A stretch of DNA of 64,000 nt, taken from positions 62,001 to 126,000 of the forward strand of contig JAFRTG010000007.1 in assembly GCA_017427265.1 (NCBI GenBank). Reading direction: 5' to 3'. Positions 32,671-41,500 of this stretch are shown piece by piece. Origin of the DNA: Oscillospiraceae bacterium. GTDB taxonomy: Bacteria > Bacillota > Clostridia > Oscillospirales > Ruminococcaceae. The position numbers were made by a program, and so were the translations under genes. Below the pieces are notes generated by a model that saw nothing but the letters and a program-made list of their open reading frames with translations, was not told the DNA's origin and made no database searches. Each line of letters starts with the position of its first letter. Position 1 is the stretch's first letter.

Positions 32671-34323
32671 ATGAAACTTCAAACAAGACTTGCGTCCGCA
32701 ATTCTGTCGGCATCTATGCTGTTTTCCGCAGCATTTGCCGTCACACCGATGCAGGCCGATGCGGCAACCTACAAGTCGCCGGTCTCGCTGAGCACGGTGC
32801 AGAACCAGTGGACAACCCGCATCAACGCTGAGAAAGCGAAGTTCCAGCACGGCAAGTACTGGACCGGCGGCAACGAGGACAGCTGCTCCAATACGCCCTG
32901 CGATCACTTCGGCGGTCCGAGATACTGCTGCCACACATCCTATTTCGCTCCGATCGACGATCAGCACCAGAGACAGCACACCGGCTACGATGAGGATGCA
33001 AGAGGCAACATGTATTCTTCTCTTTCCATGTGCTGCGGCTTTGCAAGAAAGCTCGCAAAGGACATTTTTGAGACCAACTTCTATGTCCGCTATTACATCA
33101 ACAACGGAAAGATCAACTACTTTGCCTCCGGCCAGCGCGACTATGAGCCGCAGATCGGCGACCAGGTCCGTCTGTTCTCCTACTCTCACGGTGAACAGGG
33201 TCACAGCATTTTCATCACAGGCATTTCCGGCAACAACATCACCTTTGCAGAGTGCAACGGCGACCTGAAAACCTGCCAGATTCTCTGGGATCAGACAAAA
33301 TACGTTGACAATTACACCAACAACAGAATGATTACTGTCACAAAATCCTATCTGAGACAGAGAGCTGTCTTTGTTGAGCGCCCGATTCTGCAGGGTGACT
33401 TCAACCTCAACGGCAAGATCGACCTGCAGGATGTCACTGCCTTCAAGGCAACCATGGTTGACAAGGGCACGCTCGTCAGCGGTACTGATTACAATGACTA
33501 CGATGTCAACGGCAGCCGTTATGTCAATGACAATGACTACTATGCAATCCAGCAGTATGCAAACAAGTCTGCTGCAGACGGCTATATCTACCGCTCCGGC
33601 GATTATATCAACGGAACCTCCTGCTACCACAACGAAGTGAAGGATAAGTACTTCCTTTACAATGACGGCATTTATCAGCAGGTTGACTTCTTCAAAGCAT
33701 CGCTGGTTGCACCGTTCCGCAGAGATTATCCGAGCCTGATCGTTCCGGAAACTGTCAAGATGCCTTCCGGCAGAACCCTGACCGTTACTGAGATCGGTGA
33801 AAGAGATCACTCTGTGCGCAGCAGCTCGCTCCTCGGCGAACTGTCCGCAATCACAATCCCTGAGACCGCTACGATCATCAACAAGTATGCTTTCAACAGC
33901 GGACGCAGCTCCAAGCTGCAGAGCGTCACATTCAGCGGATCTGATCCGAAGATGACCACGATCGACGAAGGCGCTTTCTTCTACTGCGAAAAGCTGAACG
34001 CACTCTTCCTCGATAAGCTGAACAGACTTACCACGATCGGCGATGAAGCATTCCCGGATAAGATCAGCTACATCTCCTTCCCGTATGCAAACTCCGGCTC
34101 TTCGCAGAGCACGCCGGCACTCGGTTCGGCCCACGGCGCATTCAGCCCGTATCAGACGACCGCAGTCACTGTCTCTCTGAAGAACCAGACCTCCGGCTGG
34201 AGAAACGTCTATCTGAAGGATAAGGACGTAACGCTTTGGAGAAACAATCTGCTCAAGTTCTCGGTCACCGGCAAAACCAGACTCTACACCCAGAGCGGCA
34301 CGCTGCTGAAGACCTACAACTGA
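32671..34323 (+). CDS. Secreted cysteine-peptidase-like protein with dockerin and leucine-rich repeats
   Basis: 550 residues from the ATG at 32671 (CAGGAGG 8-9 nt upstream). Signal peptide 1-30 (cleavage near ADA-A). Residues about 35-235 look like an NlpC/P60- or CHAP-type fold: adjacent Cys 121/122 in MCCGFARKL, His178 in GEQGHSIFITGI, then an Asn/Glu stretch NITFAECNGD. Residues about 243-305 form a dockerin (GDFNLNGKIDLQDV and YDVNGSRYVNDNDYYAI). Residues about 370-490 are BspA-like leucine-rich repeats (ITIPETATIINKYAF, MTTIDEGAFFYC, LTTIGDEAF). It would be a cell-wall- or peptide-cleaving component attached to a cohesin. The catalytic assignment is tentative. Confidence 0.82.
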   Translation: MKLQTRLASAILSASMLFSAAFAVTPMQADAATYKSPVSLSTVQNQWTTRINAEKAKFQHGKYWTGGNEDSCSNTPCDHFGGPRYCCHTSYFAPIDDQHQRQHTGYDEDARGNMYSSLSMCCGFARKLAKDIFETNFYVRYYINNGKINYFASGQRDYEPQIGDQVRLFSYSHGEQGHSIFITGISGNNITFAECNGDLKTCQILWDQTKYVDNYTNNRMITVTKSYLRQRAVFVERPILQGDFNLNGKIDLQDVTAFKATMVDKGTLVSGTDYNDYDVNGSRYVNDNDYYAIQQYANKSAADGYIYRSGDYINGTSCYHNEVKDKYFLYNDGIYQQVDFFKASLVAPFRRDYPSLIVPETVKMPSGRTLTVTEIGERDHSVRSSSLLGELSAITIPETATIINKYAFNSGRSSKLQSVTFSGSDPKMTTIDEGAFFYCEKLNALFLDKLNRLTTIGDEAFPDKISYISFPYANSGSSQSTPALGSAHGAFSPYQTTAVTVSLKNQTSGWRNVYLKDKDVTLWRNNLLKFSVTGKTRLYTQSGTLLKTYN

Positions 34324-34357
34324 TTGCAGATACCCTGCAATTCATACGCTAAAAAAG

Positions 34358-34392
34358 AAGGCAGATACCCGCGCAAAGGGTATCTGCCTTTT
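34358..34392. terminator. Bidirectional terminator
   Basis: 13-bp stem (34358-34370 with 34378-34390), with A-rich and T-rich flanks, between converging genes. Confidence 0.9.
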
Positions 34393-34475
34393 TATATGTT
34401 GATAAAGATCAAAAAACGGAAATCCGCTCCCCCGCTCGACAGACTTCACCGAACCGCAGCCGCGCCGGTGCAAAT

Positions 34476-35681
34476 TCAGTCAGTCAGCTCCGATCCGGTA
34501 TCGTCGCTGTAAAATGAGATCTGTACACCATCCGCAAGTGCAAACACGTATACGGCCGTTCCGTCCCCGACGGGCGCATCCGTCCAGCGGACATAATCGG
34601 GCTCGGAAGAATCGGGCTCGCCGTAGATTGCTGTCAGCCTTTCTTTCCAGAAAGAAAAGCGTTCGGCACTTGCGTCAAAATAATTGATGCCGACCAGTCC
34701 GAGACTCGTAAAGCAAAGGGCTGCATCGCACGGCTCACCGAGATAGGATACGTCACTGTATTCCAGAATCTGTGACCACGGCTGTCCGGTATCCTCCAGA
34801 CGGTAATCGTACCGCAGAATGCTGTGTCGCATCACGCGGCGTGCTTCTTTGATATTGTCATAAAACGCAAGACCTTCCGGCAGATATGCTGCTTTCGGAT
34901 CGCTTTCTTTCTCAATGATATCTGTTTCCGCCGTTGTCAGAGACGGGACAGTTTCCGTCGTGACAGTCTCCTGAGGATAGGTCACCGTAGTGATCTCCGG
35001 CTGCTCCTCCTGCACAGGAGCGGTAAATTCAGGCATATGCAGGATATGTTCAGAACGTGCTGCCGTCACGCTCTCTGCGTTTTCTGTTGCTGCGGCGGAA
35101 ATATCTGTTTCCGTCACTTCTGGCTGCTCCTCTACCGGAATCACAGGTGACCGCAGCTCAGGCGTAATCACAGCAGCCTTCTGCTTTTTATCGCCCGTAT
35201 CTTTTTTCTGCTCAGGTGTCGCATCCGTCACATAGAACGAAATCTGGACGCCTTCGCGCAGATTGAACAGATAGACCGCCGTATTCTCACCGACCGGATT
35301 CGCATACCATGATGCTATGCCGCTTCCTTCCTCCGTCGGATAGCCGTAATGCGATTCCAAAACATTGAACCACGTCTTATAATCCTGTGTTTTCGCAGTA
35401 TCGTGATAATTGAAGCCGACCAGTCCGTCTGATGTACAGCAGAGCGTCAGCTCGCAAGCAACAGAAAAAAGCTCTGCGCCTGTGCAGTCAATCAGATAAT
35501 TGACATTCTCTCCGCTGCTGCTCTCGCGCTCTGCGGTGATCTGCATACCGGAAAGATCTGACTTTACGTCCTCATAAGAAGAAAACCACTTTAACTCCAT
35601 CAGCGGCGATAAATCCTGATTTGTGCCGCACCCCGTCAGGAAAAGGGCGGCAATGCAGCACAGAGCGATTTTGCATTTCAT
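34476..35681 (-). CDS. Lipoprotein with two copies of an unrecognised domain
   Basis: 401 residues from the ATG at 35681 (AAAGGAG upstream). Lipobox FLTGC; lipidated Cys at 18. Two similar halves, about 25-140 and about 270-395, share the order: short helix, LCCTSDGLVGFNYHD / LCFTSLGLVGINYFD, a W...L...YG[YE]P motif, then NPVGENTAVYLFNLREGVQISFY / APVGDGTAVYVFALADGVQISFY. A Thr/Glu/Pro linker joins them. I do not recognise the family. It follows the sortase gene by 112 nt on the same strand without a terminator, so it could belong to the pilus operon. Confidence 0.75.
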   Translation of the reverse strand: MKCKIALCCIAALFLTGCGTNQDLSPLMELKWFSSYEDVKSDLSGMQITAERESSSGENVNYLIDCTGAELFSVACELTLCCTSDGLVGFNYHDTAKTQDYKTWFNVLESHYGYPTEEGSGIASWYANPVGENTAVYLFNLREGVQISFYVTDATPEQKKDTGDKKQKAAVITPELRSPVIPVEEQPEVTETDISAAATENAESVTAARSEHILHMPEFTAPVQEEQPEITTVTYPQETVTTETVPSLTTAETDIIEKESDPKAAYLPEGLAFYDNIKEARRVMRHSILRYDYRLEDTGQPWSQILEYSDVSYLGEPCDAALCFTSLGLVGINYFDASAERFSFWKERLTAIYGEPDSSEPDYVRWTDAPVGDGTAVYVFALADGVQISFYSDDTGSELTD

Positions 35682-35793
35682 ATCCGTGGACTCCTTTTGC
35701 TCCGCAGATACTGCAAAGCCGAGCATATATTGTTCCGGGTGCTCAGAACCCGCAATTTCACATAGCGGTCAGCGCCTTCTCATTCACCATCGT

Positions 35794-36663
35794 TTATTTC
35801 TGTTCCGGCAGCTGTTTGGTAATACTGCGGTCAATCCGGATTCTTCTGCGCCGTTTCCCGGTGATGAACCAATACAGATTCAGCAGGAACAGCAGCGGCA
35901 GAAAGATAAACGGCATTACCTTCATCCGCTCGATTTGCAGCGCATCCGCCGGTACCCTGATGCTGCGGGCATTGTCATCTGCAATGCGTCTGCCGCGTAT
36001 TAAGAGCCGGTGCGAGTTCACACCGTAAGGCGTACAGGTCATCAGCGTCACATAATCCCCGCCCGGAATGACCGCCAGCTTGGAGGTATCATTCGGGAGC
36101 ACGATATAGATATTCTCAACCTCGTAGGTCATCATCTCTCCCAGCACATTCACAGTGAAAAGATCGCCCTCGACCATCTGATTCAGATCGGTAAACAGCT
36201 TTGCGGAAGGCAGACCGCGATGCCCGGATATCACCGCATGGGTATTCCTGCCGCCGATCGGCAGGGATGATCCCTGAATGTGGCCGGCTGCATTCTGGAG
36301 AACGCCTTCGCTCGTACCGTGAAAAATCGGCAGCTCCACATTGATATTCGGGATGGAAACATAACCCATAATGCCGGTACCGGAGACATTGAGGGCACTC
36401 TCGTACCCCGGAACCTCCGCGAACTGTGAAAACGGGGCAGCCTTCCGGGCAAGCCGTTCATTATAATCCCGCGCTGCATCGAGCAGCTTCTCCGTCTGGC
36501 TGTTGTCGAGCTGCTCAACAGATTCCTTGTATTTCGTAATCGTATGCGAGGACATGTTCCGGTTCCACCAGTTTGAAAAGACCGGATACAGCATCACGGA
36601 GAGGCCAGCAAGAAAGCACACACATAGCATCAGTGTTAAAATCATATCACGTTTCTTCTTCAT
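35794..36663 (-). CDS. Class C (pilin) sortase
   Basis: 289 residues from the ATG at 36663 (AAGGAG 6 nt upstream). An N-terminal membrane helix (about 7-27) and a C-terminal one (about 243-260) bracket the catalytic domain. Catalytic residues: His148 (ISGHRG), Cys210 (TLMTC in TCTPYG), Arg219 (SHRLLIRG). A lid-like segment precedes the core (around 81-95), as in pilin polymerases. It should cleave the LPTTG and LPVTG signals of the two upstream proteins and join pilins. Confidence 0.95.
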   Translation of the reverse strand: MKKKRDMILTLMLCVCFLAGLSVMLYPVFSNWWNRNMSSHTITKYKESVEQLDNSQTEKLLDAARDYNERLARKAAPFSQFAEVPGYESALNVSGTGIMGYVSIPNINVELPIFHGTSEGVLQNAAGHIQGSSLPIGGRNTHAVISGHRGLPSAKLFTDLNQMVEGDLFTVNVLGEMMTYEVENIYIVLPNDTSKLAVIPGGDYVTLMTCTPYGVNSHRLLIRGRRIADDNARSIRVPADALQIERMKVMPFIFLPLLFLLNLYWFITGKRRRRIRIDRSITKQLPEQK

Positions 36664-36693
36664 GCTGCGCTCCTTGCGGATCTCTCCCTGATG

Positions 36694-36720
36694 CCCCCTG
36701 CAGCGCATAACTGCAGGGGG
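36694..36720 (-). other. Strong intercistronic hairpin between pilin and sortase genes
   Basis: Perfect 10-bp GC-rich arms (36694-36703 with 36711-36720), loop of 7, no U-tract. It may protect pilin mRNA or reduce read-through to the sortase. Confidence 0.75.
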
Positions 36721-36767
36721 GGTTCAGGCTCAGATATTTCATTCAGAGTATTGACTTTCCGGAAGCA

Positions 36768-38444
36768 TTACTGTTCTGCAGCTCCTTTTGCACGTTTCTT
36801 GGCAATCAGAACTGTTCCGGCGCCGGCTGCCAGGAGCGAGCCGACAACTGCGAACAGAACAGTACCGGTGCCGCCTGTAGTCGGCAGAGACGTACCCTTG
36901 CGGTTGATGACTGTCGCATCAAATGCACCGGCATCCGTTCCTTCCTCTGCGGTCTTTGCGTCACCTTCACCGGAGAGCAGGTAAACATTTGCAGCTGCGA
37001 AATCGTTATTTTCGCTGCTGACACTCGGCGTTCCGATTGCTTCGGAACCCTCTGTCTTCACCTCGCCGCCGGTGATTGTAAATGTAATCGGATCAATACC
37101 GACATAGCCGCCGTCAGGAGCCTTTGTCTCCGTCAGTATGTATGTTCCGTCGTCCAGACCGTTGAAGACAAATGTTGCGCCAGCATTTGCAGTGACAACG
37201 CCGCATCCAATTGTGGTGTTGTCTTGCAGCTTCTTTTCAAGCGTAAATGTTGCGCCGGGGAGCGGCTGATTCTTTTCATCAACCTTATTGACAACTGCCT
37301 GATAGGTAAAAGCGACGACGCTGTCCTCCGGGCTTGTACCGGTGTTATCGGTGTCTCCGGAGCCGCTGACATTCGGGTTGTTGGAATATTCCAGATAGGC
37401 GCTGTTCCAGTTGCCGGGCGTACCGATTTTTGCTTCACTCGTCAAAGTTGCGGTATAGCTGACCTCAAATCTGCCGCCGGCTGCCGGTGTGATACCGGTA
37501 ATACTCTTGATGTCAGCACAGGTCAGCGTCAGATCTTCGGTTTGATCGCCGTGTGTATCGGAGAAAGCAGTGTTTACATCACCGGAGGTTGTCTTGGTAA
37601 ATGCGGAGGTTACGTTCGTTCCGGTTTCATCGGAGTCGCTTTCATAATACGTAACGGTCACATCGTTATTCAGTGTGAACACAGTATCCTGTAGATTGTC
37701 GTGGAAAATCATCTTATAAGTGTCGTACTTATTAAGATTCGACGGCACCGCAGCAATCAGCTTGAACGGCACACTGTCTCCGATATCGTGATCCGCCGCC
37801 TCATCAAAGTTATATGCACCGGCTTCATCTAACGTATCGTTGATATCGCCGATCTGCTTGTCAAACGACGGAAAATCCATCTTGGTCGTTGCTGTGGTTG
37901 CCTCTCCGTTGACAACAGTCAGAAGGCCGAGTGTATACGAGGTATAGTTATCCTTTACGGCAGCCGCAGTATCCTTTACAATATAGTAACCGGTATCAAG
38001 CCCTGTAATCGACGTATTGCCGGATATTGCTTCTGCTGCCTTTCCGGAACCAGTAGTATTCTGCGCAATCAGTCTGGCGAGCTTATTGGCATTTTCATCT
38101 GTCAATACGGAAATCTTTTCGGCTGCTGCTTTTGCGCCGTCAACAGTATTTTCCAATGCACCGATTGCAGTATTCAAACCATTATCCGCCACGATTGCAT
38201 CGGACAAATCGGAAACATTGACGCCGTTGCCCCATCCGGTCACGATCAGGTTCTTGTTTCCATCAACATCGGCAGTGAAAATCTGGAATGCAGACAGCGT
38301 ATTATGTGTTGCACCGGACTCATCCGTAATCGAGATGGAACCGGTTCGCTCCGCACTTGCGGTAAAACTCATCGCCGGAACAGCCACGCAGGCTGCCAGT
38401 GTCATTGCTGCGGCGATCGCAGCGAATCTTGTCATCTTTTTCAT
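36768..38444 (-). CDS. Major pilin backbone with LPXTG anchor
   Basis: 558 residues from the ATG at 38444 (AAGGAG 8 nt upstream). Signal peptide 1-31 (cleavage near TASA). Internal beta-sandwich domains, one beginning near KMDFPSFDKQIGD; a CnaB-type C-terminal domain with KVDEKNQPLPGATFTLEK and an E-box YILTETKAPDG, which supplies the Glu for an intramolecular isopeptide bond. Sorting signal LPTTGG, a membrane helix and a KKRAKG tail end it. It is the polymerising subunit for the adjacent sortase. The pilin-motif Lys is not certain. Confidence 0.93.
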   Translation of the reverse strand: MKKMTRFAAIAAAMTLAACVAVPAMSFTASAERTGSISITDESGATHNTLSAFQIFTADVDGNKNLIVTGWGNGVNVSDLSDAIVADNGLNTAIGALENTVDGAKAAAEKISVLTDENANKLARLIAQNTTGSGKAAEAISGNTSITGLDTGYYIVKDTAAAVKDNYTSYTLGLLTVVNGEATTATTKMDFPSFDKQIGDINDTLDEAGAYNFDEAADHDIGDSVPFKLIAAVPSNLNKYDTYKMIFHDNLQDTVFTLNNDVTVTYYESDSDETGTNVTSAFTKTTSGDVNTAFSDTHGDQTEDLTLTCADIKSITGITPAAGGRFEVSYTATLTSEAKIGTPGNWNSAYLEYSNNPNVSGSGDTDNTGTSPEDSVVAFTYQAVVNKVDEKNQPLPGATFTLEKKLQDNTTIGCGVVTANAGATFVFNGLDDGTYILTETKAPDGGYVGIDPITFTITGGEVKTEGSEAIGTPSVSSENNDFAAANVYLLSGEGDAKTAEEGTDAGAFDATVINRKGTSLPTTGGTGTVLFAVVGSLLAAGAGTVLIAKKRAKGAAEQ

Positions 38445-38476
38445 AGCAATTCTCCTTTTCAATTCTCATTTTCGGT

Positions 38477-38505
38477 GTCCGGGACGCGAATGCCGCGCCC
38501 CGGAC
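38477..38505 (-). other. Hairpin between adhesin and backbone pilin genes
   Basis: GTCCGGG (38477-38483) pairs with CCCGGAC (38499-38505), with further GC pairing possible in the loop. No U-tract. Confidence 0.6.
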
Positions 38506-38537
38506 GGCTGGATTCTTTGGCACGGTCTGCGCCGGAT

Positions 38538-41500
38538 CTAATCATTCAACCACCTCCGGCGCTTCTGATAAATCAGTCCGGCTGCAGAGAGCAGGAGCAG
38601 AACGCCGCCTGCAAAACAATAACCGGATGCTTTCCTGCCCCCTGTCACCGGAAGTTCGACCGCTTCTTCAGTCGGTGTATTTCGGATGACAACAGAAGGC
38701 TGCTCACCGGGCTGTGCAGCATTGACAGTGTACGAGGTTGCTGCATCGCCGTCTGTAAAGGTATATGCTGACTGATATCCTGCAACCGGATTTCCGTTCA
38801 GCGCGATTTCCTCAGCCCAGTAGTAATTCGTATACACTGTGCCGTCTGCTGCAACGGTATAGACCGGAAGCCCGGTTATCAGCTTTTGCCAGTTGTCTGT
38901 CGCTTTCAGTGTGATGTCCATTGTTCCGCTGCTGCTGAATGCGGATGCTTCTGCCGCGGCTGCATCCGGCTCTCCGGCACGCAGCGGTGCCGCAAGCGGA
39001 ATGCTGACATATGCCTCCGCAGAACCCATTCGCAGTGCACCTGTACTGAACCGGCGCATCAGCGAGCGCCCCTGCGCAGGTGCGGCATTCGTCGAATTAC
39101 CGCCTGTATCCGGAACCTGAGCTGTACAGCTCACAACGGTCAGCCCGGTCTTGTCAATCCCGTTATTGTCCTTTCTGTAGTCCCAGAGCTGAATCTCTGT
39201 TGCGGACAGCGTGACCGGAAGCTGATACGTTATGGTCGCATTGCCGTCTCCGTCCAGATTACCTGTGATACCGTTGGAAGGATAATTGCTCCAATTATTA
39301 TTGGACTCTCTGCCGGATACAGCAAGCTGATAATAAGCATAGGGTTCGCCGCGGAGCTGAATCGTGACCTCTCCCGGAGACACAATCCGGTTCAGATATA
39401 CCTTACCATCCCCGCCAAAGTTCTGATTGCTCACAATCTGCTCGGTCACAGTACCGGGATCGTTTCCTCCCTCAGACTTCACCGTTATGACAATAATTCT
39501 TTCACCGGCGGAACTCATCTTAACATTATTATCACTGGTCATTTCTGCAAAGCTCTTTGTATTGCCGGGTGTCTCAGCTACGGCAGATCCGACATAATTC
39601 AGCCCAAAGTCATTTAGTGTCCATTGAACCGTTCCCTGGTAACTCAATACTTCATGCTTCACCGGAATCAGATTCATGAGTTCCGGAACAGTATCCAGTG
39701 CAGGATATGCGCCGCTGCCCCATTCTTCAAAGTATCCGGTCACCGTGATTGTATGCTGTGCCGGATCGTAAACATAACTGTAGGTCTTATTCTCCTTTAA
39801 TCTGTCACCGACTGTACCGCTGATCGGCTGATTGAGCTCTTCCACGGTGATTTCATGCACTGCGGTTGCGCCGTCGTGTCTTGTGGCAGTGATTGTCACG
39901 GTTCCTTCCGAAACGCCTGTCACCTCACCGGTATCGGGATCAACCGATGCAATACCCGGATCGCTTGAACTCCATGTGAATGTCCCGAACGGCTTGTCAA
40001 TGCCAAGCTGCACAGTCTCGTCTGTATTTACGGTATCCGGACCGGTAACCGAGAACGAATCCGGCAGAGTGACCGTAACGGTCTGTGCAGACGTCAGCGT
40101 GACGCCGTCAACGGTATATGATGCCGTGATGTCAGCACTGCCGACGCCCGTAATCGTCATAGCGCCGGTCTCCGGATCAATCGCAATGACATCGGAATTG
40201 CTTGAAGTATACGATGCGCTGCCGCGTACATCCTGTGCGGTGTCGCCGCCTGCCGGCGTATAATCCACACTCTGCACGTTCGGTGCGGCTTCATCGGCCT
40301 TGCATGTTGTTTTGTCCAGTGTCAGTTCAAGCAGCGGATCGCTGATGATCTGAACCCTGATGACTGCCGTCTGACCGTCCTCGGTTGCAAATGTCAGCTC
40401 AGCTTCGTCACCGGGCTGCGCATCCGCCTTCGGCGTCAGCGTCCAGATTTTCATGCCGCTGTCAGTTGCCCATGTAACCGGTGCGTCTGTATTCGCTTCA
40501 ATCTGAACCGGAATATTCGATGAGATCACGCTGCTTCCGCTCTTGGGGATCTGCACCGTGCTGCCCTCCGGAACACTCAGATTCAGGATCAGCGGATTCT
40601 CCTGTGAAGCCGGCGGATCTGCCGCGGTTTCCCGGTGAATCCTAATCGTGACCGTATCGGCCGCATGATCCCTGTCATCATTCCATTGCTTGATGACCGG
40701 AAGATCGAGCAGCGGAATCCGGTTTGTAAGCGTCACCTCCGCGCTTGTATCCACGGTCAGACCATTATTGGTATAGGTCACACCCGCGATATACGGATGA
40801 TTGCTCAGCTGATAGCTGCTGCCGTTCAGAATATGCGTCCCGGCTTCTTTGAAATAATAGATGTAGACGTCGCCGGAAGCATTTCTGGCATCCAGATCTG
40901 ACAGCACCAAGCGGTATCCGTCGCTGCGGTTCAACGTATATGTTCCGCAGTTTGATGCGCCGCCGAAGTCTGATACAGGATCTGCATCAGCGCCCGGCAT
41001 ATTGACATTGGTCTGATCGGAATCCGTTTTCACCTTCCGGAAAACCTGAACCGAAACCGTCTCCGGCAGCGCTGAAACAATGCCTGCATTGTATGCAGGA
41101 TCGGAAGAATCCGTAACAATCGGACTTCCGTCCTGACCGCACCACTGCTTCTGCACAGCAATCTGCGTCGGAAGACTGTTCGTAATCGTAATCTGCTGAT
41201 CGGATGCCGTACTCACACGCCGATACGTCACGCTGTAGTTTTCCGGTACATCCTTCTCGATGACATAATAATAATAATATTGTTCGGTATCGCTGTCGAA
41301 ATACGGCAAGCTGCTCCAGGTTTTGTTCCAGACCGCAGGCGCACCGTCCTGTCCTCCGAGTTCAACTTCAAATGGAATGACCGTTGCGGTGAATGCCGTC
41401 TGTGTGCCGTCCGTGAAGCTGATTTCCAGCTCCGTGCTGCTCTCAGCCGTGCCGGTAATCGTCAGCGTATCGCCGTTATAGGTTACCGTGCATCCGGAGC

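Noticed and set aside
32653-34134. 493-codon open frame on the minus strand
   Set aside because: Antisense to the dockerin/LRR gene, which has signal peptide, dockerin and ribosome site.
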